DNA from: Clostridioides difficile
Lineage (GTDB): Bacteria; Bacillota; Clostridia; Peptostreptococcales; Peptostreptococcaceae
Assembly: GCF_900243075.1 (NCBI RefSeq)
Contig: NZ_OEZH01000174.1
Span: 1 to 44,713, forward strand
Direction of reading: 5' to 3'
DNA length: 44,713 nucleotides
Shown here one piece after another: positions 1 through 8,218 of this stretch (position 1 is the stretch's first letter; the number at the start of each line of letters is the position of its first letter). The notes under the pieces are model-generated. The model did not search any database, was not told where the DNA came from, and saw only the letters and a list, made by a program, of their open reading frames with translations. A program made the translations under genes and the position numbers.

Positions 1-1
1 A

Positions 2-1104
2 AAAGCTTATAAGTTTAGAATGTATCCAAATAAAAAACAGCAAGAGTTAATTAACAAAACTTTTGGATGTTGTAGATTTGTATATAATAAATATCTTGAT
101 AAAAGAATAGAAGTTTATAAAAACGATAAAGAAACTTTTACTTATAAACAGTGTAGTTCTGATTTGACCAATTTAAAAAAAGAATTAAAGTGGCTTAAAG
201 AACCTGACAAATTTTCACTACAAAACGCCTTAAAAGATTTAGATAATGCATATGAAAAATTCTTTAAAAAAAGGCAGGATTTCCTAAATTTAAATCAAAG
301 AAAATTAATAGATTTTCATATAAAACTAACTTTACAAATGGAAATATCGTGTATTGTGGTCAACATATAAAATTACCTAAACTTGGTATGGTTAAAGTAA
401 GGGATAAACAAGTACCTAAAGGGAGAATACTTAATGCTACTATATCTAAAGAACCAAGTGGTAGGTACTATGTATCATTATGTTGTACTAATGTAGATAT
501 TGAAGTATTTGAAAATACTAACAATCAGATAGGTTTAGATTTAGGAATTAAAGAATTTTGTATCTCAAGTTGTGGAGAATTTATAGAAAATCCTAAGTAT
601 CTTAAGAAGTCATTAAACAAACTTGCTAAATTACAAAGAGAATTATCGAGAAAGACAATCGGTAGTTTAAATAGGAATAAAGCAAGATTAAAAGTTGCAA
701 GACTTCAAGAACATATAGCTAATCAAAGAAATGATTTTCTACAAAAATTATCTACTAAATTAATAAAAGAGAATGATATTATTTGCATAGAAGATTTACA
801 AGTAAAGAATATGATTAAAAATCGTAAACTATCTCGCTTAATTTCTGATGTGTCATGGTCAGAATTTATTCGTCAATTAGAATACAAGGCTAATTGGTAT
901 GGTAGACAAATTGTAAAGGTAGGTAAATTCTTTGTAAGTTCACAAATATGCAATAAATGTGGGTATAAAAACGAGGAAGTTAAGGACTTAAATATAAGAG
1001 AATGGATTTGTCCTAGTTGTAATGAAACTCACGATAGAGATATAAATGCAAGTATAAATATATTAAAAGAAGGATTAAGACTAATAACAATTCAAAATAA
1101 ATAA
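2..1104 (+). pseudogene. tnpB: TnpB RNA-guided nuclease, split by a -1 frame change
   Basis: TnpB is the RNA-guided nuclease of IS605-family elements and the ancestor of Cas12. The reading frame is open from base 2 (KAYKFRMYPNK is a typical near-N-terminal TnpB motif), so the true start is upstream of the window. The first frame stops at 370. The remainder ([10 protein letters not shown] onward) continues in the -1 frame to 1104. The junction lies at a run of seven A followed by GG (266-274); one more A, or a -1 slip there, restores one protein. The C-terminal half keeps the RuvC motifs IGLDLG (Asp codon 538-540), ICIEDL (Glu codon 790-792) and HDRDINAS (1030 onward), plus a CNKC...CPSC zinc finger. 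It may be a simple frameshift pseudogene or may use slippage. Confidence 0.85.
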
Positions 1105-1221
1105 CTTATGTAAGAACCGTAGGAACTACGGGGATGGCCTGTGGAGAATTAGTAAGACATATTTTAGTATGCAAAATTCTATGAAGCAGGAACCCTGTGA
1201 CTTTAGTCATGGGAGGTTCAG
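1105..1221 (+). ncRNA. Probable omegaRNA (right-end RNA) scaffold
   Basis: The noncoding segment between the tnpB stop and the element right end is where IS605-family elements encode the omegaRNA that guides TnpB. It shows small stems, including CCGTAG/CTACGG (1118-1134 area), and the terminal hairpin GAACC...GGTTC enclosing TGACTTTAGTCA. In this family the guide is the host sequence directly after the right end, here from about 1222, which is the interrupted transporter gene. The assignment rests on position and folding; the RNA start cannot be fixed by eye. Confidence 0.6.
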
Positions 1222-1831
1222 GTTTGGTATTATGTCTATAGTGGATGCTGTGGGTATATATTTCTTCCAATATGTATTAGGTAGAGAAGACTTACTTCCA
1301 ACATATATGATACTAGGAAAAGGTGCTGTATTAGTTGGATATGCTGTTACTCCACTTCTATTAAAGAAATTTGACAAGAAAGAAATAATATTTTGGTTTA
1401 CTGTAGTTACTTTATCTCTTCCAATAGGAATGATGTTCTTAGGAAAAGAACATATAACTTTAATTATGATTCTTAGAGTCATTCATGGTATAGCTTATTC
1501 TAGCACTGGAATAATGTGGAGCTTAGTTCCAGATACTATTGAATATGGTGAATTAAAAACAGGAAAGAGAAGAGAAGGTATAACTTATTCTATAATAGGA
1601 TTTTTCTTTAAGTTTGGTATGGCTTTAGGTGGCTTAGTTCCAGGTGTGGTACTATCTATGACAGGATATGTTGCAAATACTTCTCAAACTTCACAAGCTT
1701 TGTACGGTATTCGTTCTATAAATGGTGTTATACCAGTAGTACTTACAATAGCTATGTTAGTACTTATAAAGATGTATCCATTAACTGAAAAAAAATGTAG
1801 AGAGGTAATAAATGAATTAAGAAGCAGATAA
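1222..1831 (+). pseudogene. GPH-family sugar:cation symporter, C-terminal part after element insertion
   Basis: About 200 residues match the second half of a glycoside-pentoside-hexuronide symporter (MelB/XynP/XylP class, usually about 450-480 residues). Several hydrophobic helices are clear, and the loop motif WSLVPDTIEYGELKTGKRREG is typical of the family between helices 10 and 11. The reading frame enters directly from the upstream element, so the ATG at 1169 is inside the element and is not the native start. The N-terminal half must lie upstream of the element, outside the window. The gene ends just before a terminator-like repeat at 1845. Its neighbours (alpha-xylosidase, xylR, xylBA) resemble the Lactobacillus xylPQR-AB set, so isoprimeverose or another xyloside is a possible substrate. 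If the element splices as an intron, the gene may still work. Confidence 0.75.
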
Positions 1832-1844
1832 TATATATAGGGAG

Positions 1845-1952
1845 TGTCTCAAAGTGAACTTTTTAGTTCATGAGGCACTCTTTTTTATATTAAATCAAGC
1901 GTGTTTTAATCATTTTAACAATGAAAAAGAGATTTATCTATATTTTGAGACA
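1845..1952. repeat. MITE-like repeat with terminal inverted repeats, copy 1
   Basis: A 108-bp unit bounded by TGTCTCAAA (1845-1853) and its inverse TTTGAGACA (1944-1952). Its left part forms a strong hairpin (GAGTG..TGAACT / AGTTCA..CACTC, about 1843-1884) followed by a T run, so it should terminate transcription from the transporter gene on the left and, read in reverse, from araC on the right. A diverged copy lies at 42186-42291. The right 19 bases overlap the end of the AraC gene. Confidence 0.7.
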
Positions 1953-2803
1953 ACGTCTTTTTTAGTTTTATTTAGTTGTTGTCGTTTTTGACTTGGTGTA
2001 CAATTATATACTTTCTTAAATAACTTCATAAATTGTTTATAATTATAAAATCCATTGTTCTGAATAATATCTAATATATTATTATCTGTATTTATAAGGT
2101 CACTATACATATTTTCAAGTCTTATATTGTTTACATAAGAGGTAAACGTTATTCCCATATGTGTTTTAAAAAATCTAGATAAATATTGAGGTGTTAAATT
2201 TACAACTTCACTTGCTGTGGATAGAGAAATTTGCTCTTTGTAATTTTCTTTTACATAATCAGTTATAATTTTTAATCTATCAAAATATTTATCTGTATTT
2301 TTGTAAGATATTGAGTCTATAGAAATTGAATAATTTCCATATAAAATATATAAAAATTCATATAATAAAATTTTTGAGTTTAATATATATAGTTGAGGCT
2401 CTTTGCTATATATCTTATATAATTCATTTAAAGTATTTTTTAATTTATTCACATTAGCATTATCAGTATTAGTAAGCAATTCTTTATAATTAATACGTAA
2501 CTCATTTATATTAGGTATGTTTTCTTCTAAAAATTTATAAGGAATTTGAAGAACTATAGATTCATTACCATCAGAACAAATAGCTGAATGAATTTGCTTT
2601 GGATTTAATATTATTAAATCATTTGCTTTTAAATTTAATCTTTCATTATCTATAAAAAGATTAAAGCTTCCATTAAGTATGAGAATAATTTCAAGACTAT
2701 AATGCCAGTGTTTAACTGTAAAACTACCGTTATCAATAGATAGATAGAGCTTCACACCTATATCATCATGGATATTTACCGATTCATGTTTAAGTGTATT
2801 CAT
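1934..2803 (-). CDS. AraC-family transcriptional regulator with N-terminal cupin
   Basis: A 289-residue regulator with the usual AraC layout. An N-terminal cupin-like sugar-sensing domain (residues about 15-150, with KHWHYSLEIILILNGSF and NPKQIHSA) is followed by two helix-turn-helix units in the last 100 residues (STASEVVNLTPQYLSRFFK and the DIIQNNGFYNYKQFMKLFKKVYNCTPSQ signature). The ATG start has AGGAG upstream on the reverse strand. It is divergent from the GH31-PTS operon and probably activates that operon, or the transporter gene beyond it, in response to a sugar. The last residues (VSKYR) and the stop are encoded by the inverted-repeat element at 1845-1952, so the native C-terminus was probably different. 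Family assignment is firm; the target is inferred. Confidence 0.9.
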   Translation of the reverse strand: MNTLKHESVNIHDDIGVKLYLSIDNGSFTVKHWHYSLEIILILNGSFNLFIDNERLNLKANDLIILNPKQIHSAICSDGNESIVLQIPYKFLEENIPNINELRINYKELLTNTDNANVNKLKNTLNELYKIYSKEPQLYILNSKILLYEFLYILYGNYSISIDSISYKNTDKYFDRLKIITDYVKENYKEQISLSTASEVVNLTPQYLSRFFKTHMGITFTSYVNNIRLENMYSDLINTDNNILDIIQNNGFYNYKQFMKLFKKVYNCTPSQKRQQLNKTKKDVVSKYR

Positions 2804-2952
2804 AATAGACTCCTAAAAAACAATTTTTTGATTTTCAATGAATATCTAATGTATATAAATATTATCATAGATATTAAAAAGTATAAATAAAAAATATTAA
2901 AAATTACTTTCTATTAATGAATTAGAAAATTTTACTAAAATCCGGAAAGCGA

Positions 2953-2981
2953 TTGACAAACAAAGTCAAATAAAGTATATT
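2953..2981 (+). promoter_or_regulatory. Sigma-A promoter of the GH31-PTS operon
   Basis: TTGACA (2953-2958), a 17-nt spacer, then TATATT (2976-2981): a near-consensus vegetative promoter. It lies about 130 nt upstream of the GH31 start and is the only strong one in the 310-nt divergent intergenic region. Confidence 0.8.
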
Positions 2982-2989
2982 ATTGGTAA

Positions 2990-3008
2990 GTTAGTTTAAT
3001 GTACAAAT
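2990..3008 (+). promoter_or_regulatory. Probable XylR operator of the GH31-PTS operon
   Basis: GTTAGTTTAATGTACAAAT starts 9 nt after the -10 box, over the expected transcription start. Its left 11 nt (GTTAGTTTAAT) are identical to the left part of the palindrome downstream of the xylBA promoter at 9505, and the position relative to the promoter is nearly the same. The right half is less symmetric. Binding by the ROK repressor XylR is inferred from this match. Confidence 0.6.
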
Positions 3009-3113
3009 GAATTATATATAAAATCTAATTTATAAAATAACGATATTAAACGACATTATTTAACTTAAGATACATAAAAATAGAATATTATACCATTGAT
3101 TTAGGAGGTAGCC

Positions 3114-5192
3114 GTGATAAAAATATCTGAAGACTATATTGAAAAAAGATTTGACAATGAACTATTGCGAATAGAAGCATGGGGAAAAAACTCTTTACGT
3201 ATCAGGTCGTTTGTAGACCAAAATTTTGTTGATGAAAACTATGCTCTTAACGAAAAACCTAAGTTAAATAAAGATGATATTATGATTGATAAAAATGAAG
3301 ATGGAAGTGCAATCATTAAAAATGGAAAGATAAAAGCTATCTTAGACCATAGAGATAGAATTACTTTTTACAATGATAAAAATGAAATATTATTGAAAGA
3401 ATATATTCGATTAAGAGCTGTAAAACATGATGATGGTGGAGAAGATGTAGGGACAATTGAAATTACCAAAGACTTTAACTCTACTCTAAAATTAAAATCA
3501 AGAGAATATCGACCAAGCCATAGTGGAGAATTTGAAGTAACTACTAGATTTGAGTCTGAGCCCTCTGAAAAGATTTTTGGAATGGGACAATATCAACATA
3601 AATTTTTAGATTTAAAGAATACTGTGCTGGAGTTAGCCCAAAGAAATTCTCAAATATCAGTTCCTTTTTATATTTCTAGTTTAGGTTATGGACTTTTATG
3701 GAATAATCCAGGAATTGGAAGAGTATCTTTTGCCAAAAATATGACAGAATGGAAGATGTTTTCTACAAAATTTATAGATTATTGGATTACTTGTGGAGAA
3801 AGTCCAAAAGAATTAAATAAAAATTATTCTCAAGTTACAGGAACTGTTCCTATGATGCCTGAAAACCTTTTAGGTCTATGGCAAAGTAAATTAAGATATA
3901 GAACTTCAGAAGAAGTTTTAGATGTTGTGGAAGAATATTCTAAAAGAGGAATTAAGCTTTCATCAATTGCAATTGACTACTTTCATTGGCCTAAGCAAGG
4001 TGAATATAAATTTGACCTAGATTATTGGAAAAATCCTAAAGAATTAGTCAAAAAACTGAAAGAAGAGTATTCAGTGGAGCCAATAGTGTCTGTGTGGCCT
4101 ACGGTTCAAAGTGATGCAGAAAACTACAATGATTATTTAGAGAATGGTTATTTGGTTAATGTTAACCGTGGTGTTAGAATGACAATGCAAATTCAAGGAA
4201 ATACAGTTTTTGTAGATATGACAAATGAAAATGCAAGAGAATATGTTTGGGATAGAATAGATAAAAATTATAAACAACTTGGAATTGATTACTATTGGTT
4301 AGATGTAGCTGAACCTGGCTATTCTGTTTATGATTTTGATAATTATAGATATAAGAAAGGCAATGTTTTAAGTTGTGGTAATATTTATCCTATTGATTAT
4401 TTAAAAATGATTTATGACGGTTTGTATGAGGATACAGAGTCTGTTGTAACTCTTGTAAGAGGAGCTTGGGCAGGGGCTCAAAAGTATGGAGCTTTAGTAT
4501 GGTCTGGTGACATTGATTCTAGTTTTGAGGCTTTTAATAATCAAGTAAATACAGGGTTAAATATGGGACTGGCAGGTATACCATGGTGGACTACTGATAT
4601 TGGAGGTTTCCATGGAGGAAATCCTAAAGACCCAGAATTTAGAGAACTTATGGTAAGATGGTTCCAATATGCCACTTTTTCACCAATTTTGAGAATGCAT
4701 GGAGATAGATTGCCTCATAGTAAACCATTATCAAATAAAGGTGGAGGTTCAATGGTAACTGGAGCCCCTAATGAGATATGGTCTTATGGTGAAGAAGTAG
4801 AAGTAATTCTTACAAAGTTCGTAAAAATTAGAGAAAGTTTAAAAACTTATTTAAAAAAATTGATGAAAGAAGCGCATGAAGATGGAACGCCAATTATGAG
4901 AACTCTATTTTATGAATTTCCTGAAGATGATAAAACTTGGGAGGTTGATAATACATATATGCTTGGAGATGAAATTTTGGTTGCTCCAATAATGAATTAT
5001 AAAGATAGAAGCAGAAAAGTATATTTACCAAAAGGTCATACATGGGAAAATATATTTAATGGGGTTAGTTATAAAGGTGGGGAAACTTATGAAATTGAAT
5101 GCCCACTTGAAGAAATTCCTATTTTCTTAAAGCAAAATTCTAAATATAACTTTAAAGAACTAAAAAATATTTTAAGAGAGGTGAAATCATAA
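3114..5192 (+). CDS. GH31 alpha-xylosidase / alpha-glycosidase
   Basis: A cytoplasmic 692-residue glycoside hydrolase family 31 enzyme with no signal peptide. The start is GTG with AGGAGG at 3102-3107. The catalytic barrel is in the middle of the protein: the nucleophile Asp397 lies in YYWLDVAEP and the acid/base Asp466 in WSGDIDSSFE. The IAIDYFHW and HGDRLPHSKP segments are also typical of GH31. It heads an operon with a complete mannose-class PTS, its stop overlapping the IIC start by one base. It sits beside xylR and xylBA and shares their operator, which favours release of D-xylose from an alpha-xyloside such as isoprimeverose. An alpha-glucosidase role cannot be excluded. A GH31 coupled to a PTS is unusual because the imported sugar should be phosphorylated. 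Confidence 0.85.
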   Translation: MIKISEDYIEKRFDNELLRIEAWGKNSLRIRSFVDQNFVDENYALNEKPKLNKDDIMIDKNEDGSAIIKNGKIKAILDHRDRITFYNDKNEILLKEYIRLRAVKHDDGGEDVGTIEITKDFNSTLKLKSREYRPSHSGEFEVTTRFESEPSEKIFGMGQYQHKFLDLKNTVLELAQRNSQISVPFYISSLGYGLLWNNPGIGRVSFAKNMTEWKMFSTKFIDYWITCGESPKELNKNYSQVTGTVPMMPENLLGLWQSKLRYRTSEEVLDVVEEYSKRGIKLSSIAIDYFHWPKQGEYKFDLDYWKNPKELVKKLKEEYSVEPIVSVWPTVQSDAENYNDYLENGYLVNVNRGVRMTMQIQGNTVFVDMTNENAREYVWDRIDKNYKQLGIDYYWLDVAEPGYSVYDFDNYRYKKGNVLSCGNIYPIDYLKMIYDGLYEDTESVVTLVRGAWAGAQKYGALVWSGDIDSSFEAFNNQVNTGLNMGLAGIPWWTTDIGGFHGGNPKDPEFRELMVRWFQYATFSPILRMHGDRLPHSKPLSNKGGGSMVTGAPNEIWSYGEEVEVILTKFVKIRESLKTYLKKLMKEAHEDGTPIMRTLFYEFPEDDKTWEVDNTYMLGDEILVAPIMNYKDRSRKVYLPKGHTWENIFNGVSYKGGETYEIECPLEEIPIFLKQNSKYNFKELKNILREVKS

Positions 5193-5971
5193 TGGAGCCA
5201 CAATTATGGCAATTATTATTAATCGTACTATATGGATTTTTTATAAACTATGAAAAAAATTCAACAATGTTTGGAACATATCAACCAGTAACAGCAGGTT
5301 TTATTACTGGTCTTATCTTAGGAGATATAAATACAGGGTTATATATTGGAGGTACATTACAACTATTATCATTAGGTATTAGTAACTTTGGTGGAGCATC
5401 AATACCTGATTATCAAACAGCCAGTATAGTAGCCACATTTATAACTATTACTACTAAGCAAGAAGCATCTGTAGGAATCTCTATAGGTATTCCAGTTGCT
5501 TTATTGATGGTACAATTGGATGTTCTTAGAAATACTATTGGTATATGGCTAGTTCATAAAGCAGAAGATGGAGCTAAAAAAGGAAATTATAAAAATATAA
5601 CCTATATGCAAATGTTAGGAGTATTATTAACAGCAGCTACAACAGGTATTCCAGTTGCTCTATCTGTAATATTTGGACCTTCTTTAATTAATACAATTTT
5701 AAAATATACACCTGAATGGTTAACAGGTGGTCTAACAGTAGCTGGAGGATTACTTCCAGCAGTAGGAATAGGATTATTACTTAGATACCTTCCTGCTAAG
5801 GAGTATTTTAGTTACTTAGTAATTGGCTTTGTTTTAGCAGTATATATGAAAGTACCATTATTAGGTGTAGCTTTAATTGGTGGAGCAATTGCACTTATAA
5901 TTTACAAAAAGAATTTGGAAAATCAAGCACAACAATATACTGTAGTAGGAGGTATGGACGAAGATGAGTGA
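5192..5971 (+). CDS. PTS mannose-family IIC component
   Basis: A 259-residue membrane protein with repeated glycine-rich hydrophobic helices. It matches the IIC subunit of mannose/fructose/sorbose-class PTS permeases (the TAGFITGLILGDINTGLYIGG region near residues 34-54 is characteristic). It forms the membrane channel with IID. Its ATG overlaps the GH31 stop (TAATG), and its own end overlaps the IID start by 8 bases, so the genes are translationally coupled. Substrate specificity is not visible; the operon partner suggests an oligosaccharide carrying an alpha-linked xylose or glucose. Confidence 0.9.
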   Translation: MEPQLWQLLLIVLYGFFINYEKNSTMFGTYQPVTAGFITGLILGDINTGLYIGGTLQLLSLGISNFGGASIPDYQTASIVATFITITTKQEASVGISIGIPVALLMVQLDVLRNTIGIWLVHKAEDGAKKGNYKNITYMQMLGVLLTAATTGIPVALSVIFGPSLINTILKYTPEWLTGGLTVAGGLLPAVGIGLLLRYLPAKEYFSYLVIGFVLAVYMKVPLLGVALIGGAIALIIYKKNLENQAQQYTVVGGMDEDE

Positions 5972-6773
5972 TAAGGTATCATTAAATAAATCAAATGAAA
6001 AGGTCAAAAAAAGTGTCTTATGGCGTTGGTTTTTTACTAGTTCTGTTTCTTCAAACTATGAGAAGATGCAGGCTTTGGCATACTGTTATGCAGTACTACC
6101 TTTTTTAAAAGTAGTATACAAGGATAATCCAGAAAAGTTGCAAAGTGCTGTATTAAATCATTTACAATTTTTTAATACTAATCCATGGGTTGCACCTTAT
6201 ATTTTGGGTATTAATGTAGCAATGGAGGAATTATCAAGTGAAGAAACTGAAGAGGCTGTTGCCTCAATTAAAACAGGCTTGATGGGACCAGTAGCAGGTT
6301 TAGGAGATAGTTTGTTTGTTGTTATTCCATGGACAATTTTTGGAGCTATAGCAGCTAATATGGCAATAGATGGAAGTCCGTTTGGAATCTTACTGTGGAT
6401 TGTGGTGAGTGTAGCATTGAAATTATTAAGTATACCATTATTTAATGCTGGTTATACATCAGGTACTAAGCTAATATCTTCAATTGAAAAAAGTTTGAAG
6501 ATTTTAACTGAGAGTACATCTATTTTAGGATTAATGGTTGTAGGTGCATTAATACCTTCAGTAGTAAAAGCTAATGTTGCTCTTAACTTTCAGCAAGGTG
6601 ATTTTACAATGAAAGGTCAAGAAATATTAGACCAAATTATGCCTGGGCTAGTTCCTGCAATTTTAGTTGTGATTGTTTATTGGGCTCTTAAAAAGAACGT
6701 AAAACCTATATACTTAATTTTAGGCGTAATGGTTGTTTCAATAATTTTATATGCATTAGGTATTTTAAAATAA
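5964..6773 (+). CDS. PTS mannose-family IID component
   Basis: A 269-residue IID subunit of a mannose-class PTS. The N-terminal cytoplasmic part carries RWFFTSSVSSNYEKMQALAYCYAVLPFLK, then NTNPWVAPYILGINVAMEE and LMGPVAGLGDSLF, all family signatures; several membrane helices follow. It pairs with the upstream IIC to form the translocation unit. Its start overlaps the end of IIC. Sequence and context agree well. Confidence 0.92.
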   Translation: MSDKVSLNKSNEKVKKSVLWRWFFTSSVSSNYEKMQALAYCYAVLPFLKVVYKDNPEKLQSAVLNHLQFFNTNPWVAPYILGINVAMEELSSEETEEAVASIKTGLMGPVAGLGDSLFVVIPWTIFGAIAANMAIDGSPFGILLWIVVSVALKLLSIPLFNAGYTSGTKLISSIEKSLKILTESTSILGLMVVGALIPSVVKANVALNFQQGDFTMKGQEILDQIMPGLVPAILVVIVYWALKKNVKPIYLILGVMVVSIILYALGILK

Positions 6774-6807
6774 GGAAAGTTAAAATAAAGAAAGGATGGT
6801 ATTAGGT

Positions 6808-7290
6808 ATGGAAATGAAAGGTATTAAAAATATTCGTATAGATGACCGTTTAATTCATGGTCAAGTTGCAACTATGTGGAGTAATAAATTAGGTGTTACA
6901 AGATTGATGGTAGTAAATGATGCAATAGCTAACAATTCTGTTCAAAAACAAGTTCTAAGAATGGCGACACCTGCAGGAATAGCATCATCTATAATTACAG
7001 AAGAGACTGCTATAAAAAATATTACTGCTGGGAAGTATGAAGGACAAAATGTATTATTAATTGTTAAATCTCCTGTCGACCTTATTCCATTTGTAGAGGC
7101 GGGACTTAAAATACACAATATAAATGTAGGAAACATGTCAAGTAGAAAAGACACAACAGTACTAAAACCTAATATCAGTGTTACTGAAGAAGAGAAAGAA
7201 GCATTTAAAAGACTTTTAGATGAAGGAATTGAAATTACAACTATAATGACACCTGATGATAAGAAAACTTATCTTGTAGACATTTTATAG
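6808..7290 (+). CDS. PTS mannose-family IIB component
   Basis: A 160-residue cytoplasmic IIB protein that passes phosphate from IIA to the sugar. The phosphorylated residue is His17 in IRIDDRLIHGQV, the standard mannose-class IIB motif. An in-frame ATG at 6796 touches the ribosome binding site GAAAGGA (6789-6795), so the ATG at 6808, about 12 nt downstream, is preferred. It is the fourth gene of the GH31-PTS operon. Confidence 0.9.
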   Translation: MEMKGIKNIRIDDRLIHGQVATMWSNKLGVTRLMVVNDAIANNSVQKQVLRMATPAGIASSIITEETAIKNITAGKYEGQNVLLIVKSPVDLIPFVEAGLKIHNINVGNMSSRKDTTVLKPNISVTEEEKEAFKRLLDEGIEITTIMTPDDKKTYLVDIL

Positions 7291-7310
7291 ATTTAGAGAG
7301 GTGTATTAAA

Positions 7311-7715
7311 GTGAATAGTATTATTTTGATGAGTCATGGCAATATGGCTGAAGAAGTCTTAAATTCTGCTAAAATGATAATAGGGGATTCTATAGATTAT
7401 CCTACTGTAAATATGAAGCAAGATGATGGAATTGAAGGAACAATAGAAAAATTAAAAAAAGCTTTGGAAGTATATAAAGACAGTTCAGAAATAATTATAA
7501 TGGTGGATTTACTAGGTGGAACTCCATGTAATGCTGCTTTATTAGAGGCTAATATTGATGGTAGAATTAAAGTTATTTCAGGACTAAATTTAGGTATGGT
7601 TATTGAATCAGCCTTTTCAGATACAAAAGAACTGGCAGTAAAATTAGAGAAAATAGGTAAAGATAATATTTCCATAGTTGAAACAACAGCAAGTTTATTA
7701 TCTGATGATGAATAG
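7311..7715 (+). CDS. PTS mannose-family IIA component
   Basis: A 134-residue EIIA(Man)-type protein that takes phosphate from HPr. His9 in MSHGNMAEEVL is the phosphorylation site, and DLLGGTPCNAA is a second family motif near the middle. The GTG start follows GAGAGGTG at good spacing. It completes the IIC-IID-IIB-IIA set and ends the operon. IIA and IIB are separate polypeptides here, unlike the fused ManX of enterobacteria. Confidence 0.92.
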   Translation: MNSIILMSHGNMAEEVLNSAKMIIGDSIDYPTVNMKQDDGIEGTIEKLKKALEVYKDSSEIIIMVDLLGGTPCNAALLEANIDGRIKVISGLNLGMVIESAFSDTKELAVKLEKIGKDNISIVETTASLLSDDE

Positions 7716-7845
7716 CAAGGTTATATTAATATTTAAAATAAAAGCCTTATATTAACATTGAATTAATATATAACTTCTTAGAAAAAGAATTTAATCAATC
7801 TTGCGTAAACTCCATAATAAATTTAATTTTAGAATATATGATTTA

Positions 7846-7877
7846 AAGGGTTATGGCTATATATAGTCATAACCCTT
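7846..7877. terminator. 32-nt near-perfect palindrome, possible bidirectional terminator
   Basis: AAGGGTTATG at 7846-7855 pairs with CATAACCCTT at 7868-7877, and the centre (GGCTATATATAGTC) also pairs, with one G-U pair. It lies 130 nt after the IIA stop. Neither flank has a long T run, so it could be an mRNA-end stabiliser or a weak terminator. Confidence 0.5.
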
Positions 7878-8173
7878 ACTTAAGATTATGCATATTCTTG
7901 TAAAAATAGCATCTATTTAAAGATGTTTTCATTTTTCTAACTTTCATAATGACTGCAACTAGTATTTAATTAAGATGAATATTTAATTGATTTAATATTT
8001 TAGGTCAGGTTCTAAAACTTTGAATTTACTTATATAATAATCATTAATCTATTAAATAAAGTGATTTAAGAAGTGATTCATCTGTTGTAAATGTTGATTT
8101 AGATGTAGTTATATTTTTTTATTATTCTATTACCTTTTAATATAGATGATAGCATTAGTTCGTTTAAAAATTA

Positions 8174-8203
8174 AAAATGTAACTAGCTTGTTTAAGCTAG
8201 TTA
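8174..8203 (-). terminator. Intrinsic terminator of xylR
   Basis: Perfect 10-bp stem TAACTAGCTT (8180-8189) / AAGCTAGTTA (8194-8203) with a GTTT loop. In the xylR direction it is followed by a T-rich tract, and it lies 16 nt after the xylR stop. Confidence 0.85.
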
Positions 8204-8218
8204 TCAGATTACTTGATA

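Larger units (their letters stand above)
1..1221 (+). mobile_element. IS605/IStron-type element, 3' part
   Basis: This is the 3' part of an IS200/IS605-group element; its left end lies outside the window. It holds a frameshifted tnpB, a probable omegaRNA segment and the right end. The right end carries the palindrome TGACTTTAGTCA (1198-1209) inside an outer GAACC/GGTTC stem (1190-1194 with 1215-1219), the kind of subterminal hairpin that Y1 transposases recognise. The same 12-nt palindrome occurs near the left end of the element at 44594. Sequence after about 1221 belongs to a transporter gene, so the boundary is 1221 or 1222. Whether a group I intron sits at the unseen left end cannot be told from here, but the shared palindrome makes an IStron likely. 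Confidence 0.8.
7716..8218. other. Intergenic stretch between the PTS operon and xylR
   Basis: About 500 nt between convergent genes with no convincing open reading frame. It holds a self-complementary 32-nt palindrome at 7846-7877 and the xylR terminator at 8180-8203. The rest is plain AT-rich sequence in which I see no promoter or RNA gene. Confidence 0.6.

Noticed and set aside
1169-1221. N-terminal extension of the transporter fragment from an ATG at 1169
   Set aside because: These bases are the element right end; the frame is open there by chance and the family alignment begins after 1222.
7716-8218. Possible small gene or riboswitch in the long gap
   Set aside because: No frame with a start and ribosome site, and no conserved structured motif beyond two hairpins.
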